The position numbers and the translations under genes were made by a program. DNA of 64,000 nucleotides from the NCBI GenBank assembly GCA_963716925.1, contig CAVQUX010000025.1, positions 248,001 to 312,000 on the forward strand. The letters are read 5' to 3'. Every line of letters starts with the position of its first letter. Within the stretch, counting starts at the first letter, position 1. Shown here piece by piece: positions 44,485 through 52,491 of the stretch. The stretch comes from DAISKN01 sp963716925. GTDB lineage: Bacteria > Acidobacteriota > Vicinamibacteria > Marinacidobacterales > SMYC01. Below the pieces are notes generated by a model. It made no database searches. It was not told the DNA's origin and was given only the letters and a program-made list of their open reading frames with translations.

Positions 44485-46134
44485 TCAGCGTCGAAACGCG
44501 ATCTTTCCGTCCACGATGGTGATGTCGGCACGAAGGTCCAGAAGCCGATCGGGAGGGAGGCTCAACGGGTCACCGGAAACCACCACCAGATCGGCGAGCT
44601 TCCCCACTTCGATGCTTCCCTTGATGTCCTCCTCGAAGCCCGACTCCGCGGCCCAGAGAGTGTGCATCCGAATTCCGTCCATCACGCTGATGGCTTCCTT
44701 CCGATCGACCTCCGTCCCGTCCCGCGACGTTCGGAGAACCGCGCGGGTGATGGGAAACCACGGGTTGATGGCCAGCGTCATCGTTCCGAGGGTGTCGGAG
44801 TTTCCGGGAGGATGAAAGCCGCGCTCGATGAGGGACTTGATCGCGTAGGACGTGACTCCGGACCTCGGGCGCCGGGCTCCCGTCGAAGCCCAGAGAAACG
44901 ACGCCTCCGGCACGGGAATGATTTTCCCGCGGGCCATCCTTTGGTATCTCTCCTCGGCGCCCTTCAGGACCACGGCGTTTCCGAAATGCTCGATGCGATG
45001 CCGGGCGTCGGGGCGCGGCAGCGCCCGTTGCGCCGCCTCGAAGGCATCGAGGGCGACGTCCTGCGCCCGATCCCCGATGGCGTGGATCCAGATCTGCCAG
45101 CCGGCCTCGTGCGCGGCGAGGACCTGCTTCGCGAGGAGCTCCGGAGTCCGCGACAGCGTGCCGCGGTTGTCGCTCGTTCCCGGGTGAGGTTCGTAGGTCG
45201 CGGCGCTGACGCCCGCCCCGTCGAGGATGACCTTGACGGCCCCGACCTTCAGCCAGTCGTCCCCGAAGCCCGTCTTGAGTCCCGTTTTCAGCAGGTCGTC
45301 GAGCTCGAAGGCGTAGCCCGGACCGATGAAGTAGCTGATCGAGAGCCTCACCGGAAGCTCGCCGGAGTCGCGGAGCTCCTGATAGATGCGGACGGGCTCG
45401 ACGGCGTGAGGCATCTCGTAGACCGTCGTCACCCCCTGCGCGAGGAACAGGTCGTGCAGAGACTTTCGGATCGCCTCCCTCATCTCGGCGTAGGCGGGAG
45501 CGGGCACTCTCGCGAGTCGGGTCGCGGTCTCGCGCAGGATAGTGGGCTCACCGTCGGCGCCGTGGTCGATCGTCCCGCCCTCCGGGCTCGGCGTGTCCCT
45601 GGTGATGCCCGAAACCTCCGCCGCCTTCCTATTGATCAGGAAATCGTGCGCGCTCCAGCGGAGGAGGACCGGGTGATCGGGAATGGCCCGATCGAGATCC
45701 GCGCGCGCCGGCATGGGTTGGGCGTAGGTCCCCTGCCCCACGATCCAGGCGCCCTTCGGAAGCTCTTTCGCCCGCGCCTCGAGCTTCGCCAGGATCTCTT
45801 CCGGCCCCGAAAGGGGCGGCGCCTGGATCTGCACTCGAAAATGCTCGTTCTCCGCTGTGCCGTCGACATGGGTATGCGCATCGATGAACCCGGGAAGGAG
45901 CGCGCGTCCGGATAGCTCCACCACCTCGGTCCCTGGCCCGATCCACCGGGAGATCTCTTCGTTCGAGCCGACAGCGACGATCCGATTCGCTCGGACCGCG
46001 ACCGCGGAGGCGATCGTATCCCCGGCGTCGACGGTGATGACCTTTCCGCCGCGGAGGACGAGATCGGCGGCTCCGGGCGACTCGGGTTGGAGCCAGGAGA
46101 CGAGGAAAAGAAACAGCAGATTCGAGCCAACCAT
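44485..46134 (-). CDS. YtcJ-like amidohydrolase, secreted
   Basis: A 549-residue amidohydrolase_3 protein. After a signal peptide (SNLLFLFLVSWLQPESPGA) come ADLVLRGGKVITVD and FIDAHTHVDG (metal His pair), then VKVILDGAG, WIHAIGDRAQD and HRIEHFGN (further metal ligands), and a closing beta-sandwich with KLADLVVVSGDPL. The family hydrolyses N-substituted formamide or similar C-N bonds. I chose the ATG at 46134 because the signal peptide follows it; upstream open frame is not coding. TATACT ends 8 nt before the start. Confidence 0.87.
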   Translation of the reverse strand: MVGSNLLFLFLVSWLQPESPGAADLVLRGGKVITVDAGDTIASAVAVRANRIVAVGSNEEISRWIGPGTEVVELSGRALLPGFIDAHTHVDGTAENEHFRVQIQAPPLSGPEEILAKLEARAKELPKGAWIVGQGTYAQPMPARADLDRAIPDHPVLLRWSAHDFLINRKAAEVSGITRDTPSPEGGTIDHGADGEPTILRETATRLARVPAPAYAEMREAIRKSLHDLFLAQGVTTVYEMPHAVEPVRIYQELRDSGELPVRLSISYFIGPGYAFELDDLLKTGLKTGFGDDWLKVGAVKVILDGAGVSAATYEPHPGTSDNRGTLSRTPELLAKQVLAAHEAGWQIWIHAIGDRAQDVALDAFEAAQRALPRPDARHRIEHFGNAVVLKGAEERYQRMARGKIIPVPEASFLWASTGARRPRSGVTSYAIKSLIERGFHPPGNSDTLGTMTLAINPWFPITRAVLRTSRDGTEVDRKEAISVMDGIRMHTLWAAESGFEEDIKGSIEVGKLADLVVVSGDPLSLPPDRLLDLRADITIVDGKIAFRR

Positions 46135-46142
46135 CGGGCGGG

Positions 46143-46148
46143 AGTATA
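46143..46148 (-). promoter_or_regulatory. Candidate -10 (TATACT) for the YtcJ-like gene
   Basis: Minus-strand TATACT (5 of 6 to consensus) lies 8 nt before the ATG at 46134, with no Shine-Dalgarno sequence. The same segment aligns with the TATACT region in front of the MFS gene at 55399. Confidence 0.45.
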
Positions 46149-46163
46149 TCCTCGCGGCCCCCC

Positions 46164-46208
46164 TTGAGCAGGACTCGCCCCGTCCGCCTTGGAGTGCTCG
46201 GCTTCGCA
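46164..46208 (+). pseudogene. Relic of an MFS transporter gene start (15 codons)
   Basis: Fifteen codons from TTG at 46164 read LSRTRPVRLGVLGFA; the MFS gene at 55416 begins MSRSRPVRSRVLGFA. I count 37 of 45 identical bases, and about 25 bp upstream are also alike. After this the resemblance stops, so it is a truncated copy. It sits divergent to the YtcJ-like gene in the 113-bp gap before the CHAT gene. Confidence 0.6.
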
Positions 46209-46247
46209 CGCTCCGGAGGAGCGTTTCTCGAGCGCCTTCCCCCTCGA

Positions 46248-48989
46248 CTAGTCGCGCTTCGAGATTTCCTCCGGGTGGCGCCGAGACAAACGGACGGCGA
46301 GCGACGCAAGCAGGAGGAGCACTAGAAGAGCCACGAGTGCCGGCGCGATGGGCCAGGACACGCTCGAGATTGGCGCGAGGGAGCCATCGCCGTACAACGT
46401 CAAGGCCGACCAGGCGGAGACCGGAAGGCCGGCAGCGACCGCGTGCTCGGTCGCGAGGCGCAGCGATCGCGTGAGGGTTTCTCCGCTTCCGAGCGCCTTG
46501 TAGAAATCGTCGAACAGCACCGCCGCCTCGTCGTCCCGCAAAGGCCAGCGGCTCGCTACCACGGCACGCGCCCCCGCCTGGAAGAATGCTCGAGCGAGAC
46601 TCTGGACGCCTTCCCCGTTGAGAGTGCGCCCCGCAGCGGTTCGGCATGCGGACAGGACCACGATACGCCCGTCCAGTTGGAGCTCACCGATCTCTCTGAC
46701 CTGGAGGAGGCCATCCTCGGTCTCGTTCCCCGGACTGAGAACCACCGCGCTTCGATCCGGGTTCTCTTCATCCGCCACGGCGTGGGCGGCGAAGTGGAGA
46801 ATACCGTAGCGGGACAGGTCGCGCTCCTTCATGGCCCGCTCCGATGCGTTCTCTCCGAACAGCAGCTCGCTTCCGCCTCCGAGCCGCCGAACCACGGACC
46901 TGCCTTCGCGGCGCGCGTGGGGTAGAGCGCCGAGGGCCATCCCTTTTCGAAAGTCGAGGTCTCTCTCCTCGGAATCGGCCCTGACTCCGAGAGCGGGATC
47001 GACGATTGCCAGCGCCGGAACTTCCGCGTCTCCGGGAGGCGACTCGCTCCAGCGAAGCCAGAGCGTGGCCGATGGAGCATAGGTCAGAGCGATTCTTTCG
47101 CCGAGGGCTTCGGAGCCGGTCGAGAGCGCGGAGAACGGCAAGTGGTGCAGAGGACCGTCCGGGATCAGGACGAGCTCGTCGACTTCCGGTGGAAGGTTTT
47201 TCAGCGCCTGACCCAGCAGATCGTCGTACAGCCGCGCCGCCGCGGGAGCTTCGGCCCCGTCCCCCCGGGCGAGAAGACCGAGGAAGACCGGAATCTTCGG
47301 CTCGAGCGCGACGCGGTCCGGAAGGCGATAGGCCTCGGCGCCGTCCCGGGTCACGAGGAGCGCGAAGGCGCCGCCGCCGAACTCACCATGCACGTCTTCC
47401 CAGAGGCCGATCTGAAACGAGACCAGGGCCTCGTTCTCCCGGAGACCTGCTCGCACTTGCTCGAGCGAAGCGAATTCGGGCTCCTCCAAACCATGGGCTC
47501 CGTCCTTCGCGTGGAGCTCCGCCTCCTCGAGCTCCAACCGGCGAAGCTCGTCGAGCGCGAGCGTGCGCTCGTCTGCCGAGAGGGCCGGGTCGAGGAGGCG
47601 CCGCTGTACCCGGGCTATCGCGGCGAGCGCTCGAGCGCGCGCCGGGTCGTCGGGAGGCTCGGGAAGCATCGCGGACGCGCTCAGCGAATCCAGAAGAGCG
47701 CGGGCGCGCATGCGCTCCATCACCGAGAACGCCCGGCTCAGCTCCGACGCCTGGAGCAGGCGGCCGGAGAACGTGTAGTAGTCCTGCGTCCACTCGGAGA
47801 AGAGCTCGACCCGGCCGCGCTCCTCGTCCTGAAGCCGGCGGAGCGATTCGACCGCTTCGAGAGTCGCCTGGGCGTCCGCCGACGCGGCCTCGTAGTCCTT
47901 CGTCTTCCAGCTCAGCCTCGCCCGATTCCGCCAGGCATAGGCGATGTACCAGCTGCTGCCGGATTCGAGAGCGAGACGAACGGCTTCCGCCATGACGGAC
48001 TCCGCCTCCTCGCGGTCGACGTCCGCGAGATAACCTCCCAGGGCCGAGGTGCAGCTCACGATCTGATCCGGATGTCCGAGCTCTCTGGCAACGGCAACGC
48101 ATTTTTCGGCGTGAGAGCGAATGACGTCCGCGTTCTCCGGAGTGCGCGGGAGGAGCTCGACGAGCAGCTGCCGCGCGAAAGCCTCCGCACGGCGATTTTC
48201 CGTGGACACCGCGAGCTTCAGCGCCTCCTCGGCCAGCTCCAGCACCTCCTCTCGGCCACGCGCGTCGGGCAGGTACTCGAGCTTTCGGTATCGCGCGTCC
48301 GCGATGTTGTAAGTGATCATCGCGGCCGTGACGTCGTCGTTCTGTTCTCGAAGGAGCGCAAGCAGTCGCTGGTAGGCCTCGACGGACTCGTCGAGACGCC
48401 CCATGGCGAACGAAACCTGGCCGAGCGCATCGAGACAACGGCGTTTGAGCCCGGGAGAGCCGTCGGGAAAAACCACCTCCTCCGCGCGTTTCAGCGCGCG
48501 GTACGCTCGGGCGACTTCGCGGCCGTTCGCCGTCAGGTAGTCGGCCTCCGAGATGCGCGCTCGCGCAATCAACGTCGGGTCGCCGCTGCGCTCGGCGACG
48601 TCGAGCACGAGCTCGATCTGGCGCTCGGCCTCGGCATGCCGCCGCTGCCGCTGAAGGATCCGGGTGAGATTGTTGCGGGCCAGCACCTCTCCCGCCGCCA
48701 CCGCGCTCGCCGCGAATCCCTCGGCGGCCGCGGCGTAGCTCGCTTCCGCGGCCCCTTCATCGCGCTCCGACTGGATGTTCCCCCTCACCAGCTCGAGCCA
48801 GTGGCGCCGCTCGGGCAGCCGCTCGATGAGGCGGGACACCCGCTCCTCGCCCTCCTCCCAGCGCTTCGTGCTCTGCGCGGCGAAGTAGAAGCACATGTAG
48901 GCCTCGGACGGATCTCGAGCTTCCTCGAACTCCTTCTCGCAAGCGTCGAACGCGCTCAAAGCGAAAAGGAAGGGGGCGAGCGTCATCAC
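46248..48989 (-). CDS. TPR-CHAT domain protein (caspase-like), membrane anchored
   Basis: A 913-residue protein. A hydrophobic N-terminus (LAPFLFALSAF) suggests export. Residues about 25-430 are helical TPR-like repeats. The CHAT protease domain spans about 600-870, with the catalytic pair His736 (LHFAAHA) and Cys782 (LSACRTA), both intact. A membrane segment near 880-900 and a basic tail end the protein. It would be a caspase-like cysteine peptidase on the outer face of the inner membrane. It is the last gene of an operon with a sigma factor, an anti-sigma-like protein and a secreted protein. Its target is unknown. Confidence 0.87.
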   Translation of the reverse strand: MMTLAPFLFALSAFDACEKEFEEARDPSEAYMCFYFAAQSTKRWEEGEERVSRLIERLPERRHWLELVRGNIQSERDEGAAEASYAAAAEGFAASAVAAGEVLARNNLTRILQRQRRHAEAERQIELVLDVAERSGDPTLIARARISEADYLTANGREVARAYRALKRAEEVVFPDGSPGLKRRCLDALGQVSFAMGRLDESVEAYQRLLALLREQNDDVTAAMITYNIADARYRKLEYLPDARGREEVLELAEEALKLAVSTENRRAEAFARQLLVELLPRTPENADVIRSHAEKCVAVARELGHPDQIVSCTSALGGYLADVDREEAESVMAEAVRLALESGSSWYIAYAWRNRARLSWKTKDYEAASADAQATLEAVESLRRLQDEERGRVELFSEWTQDYYTFSGRLLQASELSRAFSVMERMRARALLDSLSASAMLPEPPDDPARARALAAIARVQRRLLDPALSADERTLALDELRRLELEEAELHAKDGAHGLEEPEFASLEQVRAGLRENEALVSFQIGLWEDVHGEFGGGAFALLVTRDGAEAYRLPDRVALEPKIPVFLGLLARGDGAEAPAAARLYDDLLGQALKNLPPEVDELVLIPDGPLHHLPFSALSTGSEALGERIALTYAPSATLWLRWSESPPGDAEVPALAIVDPALGVRADSEERDLDFRKGMALGALPHARREGRSVVRRLGGGSELLFGENASERAMKERDLSRYGILHFAAHAVADEENPDRSAVVLSPGNETEDGLLQVREIGELQLDGRIVVLSACRTAAGRTLNGEGVQSLARAFFQAGARAVVASRWPLRDDEAAVLFDDFYKALGSGETLTRSLRLATEHAVAAGLPVSAWSALTLYGDGSLAPISSVSWPIAPALVALLVLLLLASLAVRLSRRHPEEISKRD

Positions 48990-48995
48990 CGGGAG

Positions 48996-49514
48996 CTACT
49001 CTGCCGTCGGCTCTCCGGCGAGGAACAGTTCTCCCTCGCAGTTGAATTCGAAACCTCCGCCTCCGGGAAAGCAGATCGGTCCCAGCGTGACGAGCGCGAT
49101 GTCCCCGGTGCTGCTGTTCATGATCTCGAACGTGAGGACTCGCAGCGGTCTGGGGCGCGTCGTAGGCCGCCGGCCCCCGTCGAAGACGAGGACTCGCGCT
49201 CTCACGGGCAGCCTCGGACCGGTCATCACGTCGTCTCGCACTTCCAGGACGAGCGGCTGGCCCGGCCGCAGCTCTCCGCGAGCCGTCGCGAGTGTTCGGT
49301 TCGCGCCGTCCAGGATCTCGACCTGCGCCGGCGCCACCGCATCTTTCGCATCGCCCACGTCCGCCAGCGTCAGTATCGCTACGTGTCCGGGGGTGAGGCT
49401 CAGGAGCCCGGTCGACGCCGTGGTCCCTGCGATCCGGGCCGCATTCGAGCTCGGTGAATAGAGCGCGAAGGAAATGCCGAGCACTGCGAGGAGCCAATGG
49501 ATTCTGTTTTTCAT
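48996..49514 (-). CDS. Secreted hypothetical protein
   Basis: A 172-residue protein with a signal peptide (KNRIHWLLAVLGISFALYSPSSNA). The mature part looks all-beta (GHVAILTLADVGD, PLVLEVRDDVMTG, RARVLVFDGG) with two Cys in the last quarter (GPICFPGGG, FNCEGE) that could form a disulfide. AAGGGAG lies 5 nt before the ATG. It sits 6 bp upstream of the CHAT gene and 13 bp after the anti-sigma-like gene. I do not recognise the family; it may be a ligand or substrate of the CHAT protease. Confidence 0.7.
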   Translation of the reverse strand: MKNRIHWLLAVLGISFALYSPSSNAARIAGTTASTGLLSLTPGHVAILTLADVGDAKDAVAPAQVEILDGANRTLATARGELRPGQPLVLEVRDDVMTGPRLPVRARVLVFDGGRRPTTRPRPLRVLTFEIMNSSTGDIALVTLGPICFPGGGGFEFNCEGELFLAGEPTAE

Positions 49515-49527
49515 GTCTTCTCCCTTC

Positions 49528-50196
49528 CTACTTCACTTCAGCAATGAACGTTCTACTCTGAACCACGCTCCCGTCGGGGAGCGTCGCTTCCACCTGCCAG
49601 AAAACCTTCGCGCCCTCGGGAAGCCCCTGAAGCCGCTCCGCCGGAACCGTGTACTCCGGTGACGAAAGACCCGAAGCCGTGTCGAGGATCCGAAGGTCCT
49701 CGGCGGTCACGCGGACGTCGAATCGCGCGCCTTCGGGCGCCTGCCATCGCAATCGAAAAGCCTGCCTGGGCAAGCTCTCGTCGGCGCCGGTGAGTGGGAC
49801 GACCGCCTCCCCTCGATAGACCGGCCCTTCGGACCTGGGGCTCCGCGAGACGATGGCACCGAGGAAGCCGGCGAGGAGCACCGCGGCCGCCGCGAGGACG
49901 TAGGGCGACCTCCAGAGAGCGTAGGGGCGGCGCTCCGGCAGCACGGTCTCCCTGGATGGGTCCGCTATCGCGCCCCCGGATGCCTCGAACAGCTCCGTCG
50001 CGAGACGCCAGGCTTCGGCGTAGCCCGGCTCGAGCGCTACTTTGTCGATGACCTCGAGCCGCTCCTCCGGGCCGAGCTCGCCGGCGACCGCTTTCCAGAC
50101 CTGCAGCGTATCCACGTGCCCCTCACCCGTACCCTCCGACTCGGAAAGCCCCAGAAACGCCTCCCGCAGCCGGGCCTGGTCCCATTCCCGTCTCAT
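49528..50196 (-). CDS. Anti-sigma-like membrane protein
   Basis: A 222-residue protein with a cytoplasmic helical N-terminus (residues 1-95), one membrane segment near residues 100-120 (VLAAAAVLLAGFLGAIV) and a beta-rich outer domain (FRLRWQAPEGARFDVRVT). The topology and the 4-bp ATGA overlap with the sigma factor gene suggest an anti-sigma factor. It lacks the HX3CX2C zinc motif of ZAS anti-sigmas, so the call rests on context and topology. The start ATG at 50196 is set by the overlap. Confidence 0.65.
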   Translation of the reverse strand: MRREWDQARLREAFLGLSESEGTGEGHVDTLQVWKAVAGELGPEERLEVIDKVALEPGYAEAWRLATELFEASGGAIADPSRETVLPERRPYALWRSPYVLAAAAVLLAGFLGAIVSRSPRSEGPVYRGEAVVPLTGADESLPRQAFRLRWQAPEGARFDVRVTAEDLRILDTASGLSSPEYTVPAERLQGLPEGAKVFWQVEATLPDGSVVQSRTFIAEVK

Positions 50197-50744
50197 GGCT
50201 CGAACCCTTTCGAGGCGAGGCACCGCCGCAGGTCGTCGAGCCCCCGATACACCAGGTTCTCGGCGCGCTTCAGGCGGCAGTTCAAGAGCCTCGCGGCCTC
50301 CGGAATCCTGTGGCCCAGGAGATGCAGCGCGACCGCGAGCCGGCGTTCCCGTTTCATCGCCGCCAGGCAGTCGCGAATGCCGCGGCCGATCTCCCCGGCG
50401 GCGGCGCTTTGCTCGGGATTCTCATGGGCTACAGCATGTCCCTCGTTCCCGCCGTCCACCTCCAGGGCGACCTCTCGGCGCCTTCGAATCCTCCGGATCT
50501 CATCGACCAGAGCGGAGTGGGCGACCTTGTACAGATAAGACGTCGAGAGCGTTCGATTCCCCTCACTTTTCCTGTGAATTTCCATGACCCGCATCATCGC
50601 GACCTGCACCAGATCGTCGCGCCGATCGACGAGCCAGGAGGGGCAGACGCGCGACACCGCTGCGCCGATGGCGTTCCGCAGCTTCGAATAGGCCTCTTCG
50701 CTCAGCCCGGAGCGAGATTCCCGCCTATCCGAAGTGTCGTTCAA
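50193..50744 (-). CDS. RNA polymerase sigma factor, ECF-like (sigma-70 family)
   Basis: A 183-residue protein. Region 2 includes DDLVQVAMMRVMEIHRK and TSYLYKVAHSALVDEIRRIRRRRE. Region 4 is a helix-turn-helix (RRLAVALHLLGHRIPEAARLLNCRLKRAENLVYRGLDDLRRCL). There is no region 1 or 3, the ECF layout. It heads the operon with the anti-sigma-like, secreted and CHAT genes, and probably directs its transcription and that of unknown targets. The divergent DUF1501 gene lies 186 bp away. Confidence 0.85.
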   Translation of the reverse strand: MNDTSDRRESRSGLSEEAYSKLRNAIGAAVSRVCPSWLVDRRDDLVQVAMMRVMEIHRKSEGNRTLSTSYLYKVAHSALVDEIRRIRRRREVALEVDGGNEGHAVAHENPEQSAAAGEIGRGIRDCLAAMKRERRLAVALHLLGHRIPEAARLLNCRLKRAENLVYRGLDDLRRCLASKGFEP

Positions 50745-50930
50745 CCGCCCCGCACCTCCGCGCCGCCATCGTAACTCTCAATCGAGCGCGGGGGCGAGCC
50801 TCTCCCCCCCGGGGAACTGAGGGATTCGGACCACTCCCCTCGTTACTACCCACGAAGCACGACAAGTCGCCGCCACGGGACGGAATTGACCCGCGAGGCT
50901 CTTTTGCCTCCGGACGAGAGGAGAAACGAG

Positions 50931-52466
50931 ATGAGCATGAACCGACGATCCTTCCTGAAGGCCGCGGGAGCCGCGGCCGCCGCCGGCGCCGGCCTGGCGC
51001 TTCCATCGTTCGTGGGCGCGAGCGAATGGGGTGCGATTCCCGGCGGCTCCCCCTGGAACCACTCGGAGCGAAAGATCCTCCACGTGATCCTTCCGGGCGG
51101 GTGCTCGATCTGGGAGAACTTCTGGGTCACGAGCGACTTCGACTTCGCGGGATACGCGGAGGACGTCAGCAACCTCGACTGGTCCTGCGCGGGCTCTCCC
51201 AGTCCGCCGGATCAGCTCCTGGGATTCGAGCACGACCAGGAGGGACAGGAAATCTACTGGGGACCGGCGACGAAACCTCTATGGTCGGACCACATCCTCG
51301 ACCACACGAGGATGATCACCGAAGCGCTCTCTCAACCCAACCCTCCTCACGAAATCGGGCTGCCGCACATGGTGGGGGGACGGGGCGTCGGCCACCCGAA
51401 GCTCGCGAGTGTCGCGGCCGCGGTCGAGCACCGGTACCAATCGGCCGCTCCGCGAGACACCCCCTACTCCTGCGTCATCGCGCCTCAGACGGGAGGGACG
51501 AGTCTCCTCCGATCCCTGCTGATGAGCTCCGGCATGCACCCGTCCTGGGCGAAGCCGCTCCTCCTCAAGCTCGGCCTCGGGGAGAGCAGCCTGAAGCAGC
51601 AGCTCCAGCGAGCGGGGGTTACCGCATCGTCCGACTTTCTGTTGGACCTGTATCGAACGCAATACCGTGACCTCCTCCGCTTTCAGGGGGAAGGCGATCC
51701 CGTTCCCTCCGCCGGGTTCGAGAGCTTCGACCACGCCGCTCATCTCCTGTTCAAGGCCGGTTCCCTCGACGACGTTCTGAGCGACGAGCTGCTTTCGGTC
51801 GTCGCCGGCGCGCCCTGCGCCGTGGACCCCCCGAACTCCCTGATGCCCAATACCACGAAGGCCGGCCTGAAGCTCGCCGCGCATCTTCTCAGCCTGCCGC
51901 ACAACGAGGGAGGCATGCGCTATGTCGCCGTCGTCGACGGCGGGCTCCGGGATGCGCCCGGAGGAGCCGGAACTCCGTACGACACGCACGGGCCGGGCGA
52001 AGACGGGGGCAACTGGAACGTCGCCATCACCTCGTCGAACCTGTGGAACGTTCTGACCCACCTCGCGCAGGTCATCAAAGCCCCGGGGGCGCTGGGCCTT
52101 TCGATCGGCCCCGCGGGCCCGAAAATCGATCTCGGCGACACCACGGTCTTCATCACGTCCGAGTTCGGCCGCGCCGCCGCGACGAAGTCGAACGGCGGGC
52201 GCGACCATTGGGCCGCGGGTTTCGTGGCCCTCGCGATCGGCGGCCTCGTGGACCGCGGAATCACGGGAGCGCTCGTCGACCACTCCGTGGCCCCAGGCCA
52301 TGGCTACGCTCCGCAGGACATCTGCGCTCTCCAGATGCTCCTCGCGGGAATCTGGCCTTTCCAGACCGAGACCTTCGCACCCACGGAGCTGAGTGCGGCG
52401 CTCCGAGAGGACGACGAGACCGAGGACGGCGTCGTCTCGAAGCTGCAACAGAAGTTCCTGGGTTGA
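50931..52466 (+). CDS. DUF1501-like protein exported by the Tat pathway
   Basis: A 511-residue protein. The N-terminus has a twin-arginine signal (NRRSFLKAAGAAAAA) and is followed by a mature region of the alkaline phosphatase-like DUF1501 group: YDTHGPGEDGGNWN, then VFITSEFGRAAATKSNGG and GRDHWAAGFVALAIGG. DUF1501 proteins occur with DUF1549/DUF1553 proteins in Planctomycetes and relatives. I chose the ATG at 50931 because GAGAGGAG lies just upstream. The lipoprotein that follows starts 26 bp later. Confidence 0.8.
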   Translation: MSMNRRSFLKAAGAAAAAGAGLALPSFVGASEWGAIPGGSPWNHSERKILHVILPGGCSIWENFWVTSDFDFAGYAEDVSNLDWSCAGSPSPPDQLLGFEHDQEGQEIYWGPATKPLWSDHILDHTRMITEALSQPNPPHEIGLPHMVGGRGVGHPKLASVAAAVEHRYQSAAPRDTPYSCVIAPQTGGTSLLRSLLMSSGMHPSWAKPLLLKLGLGESSLKQQLQRAGVTASSDFLLDLYRTQYRDLLRFQGEGDPVPSAGFESFDHAAHLLFKAGSLDDVLSDELLSVVAGAPCAVDPPNSLMPNTTKAGLKLAAHLLSLPHNEGGMRYVAVVDGGLRDAPGGAGTPYDTHGPGEDGGNWNVAITSSNLWNVLTHLAQVIKAPGALGLSIGPAGPKIDLGDTTVFITSEFGRAAATKSNGGRDHWAAGFVALAIGGLVDRGITGALVDHSVAPGHGYAPQDICALQMLLAGIWPFQTETFAPTELSAALREDDETEDGVVSKLQQKFLG

Positions 52467-52491
52467 ATTTTCGAGAATCGGGAGAAAAACG

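Noticed and set aside
42574..45915. A 1113-codon plus-strand frame opposite the amidohydrolase genes
   Set aside because: It is antisense to two well-supported amidohydrolases and has Arg/Glu/His-rich low-complexity composition with no domain.
46164..46247. A functional small gene starting at the TTG at 46164
   Set aside because: After 15 codons resemblance to the MFS gene is lost and the frame continues into the end of the CHAT gene on the other strand.
50895..50910. GAGGC-TCTTTT-GCCTC hairpin before the DUF1501 gene as a terminator or riboswitch
   Set aside because: A 5-bp stem without a T-run is too weak for a terminator, and no conserved aptamer features are seen.
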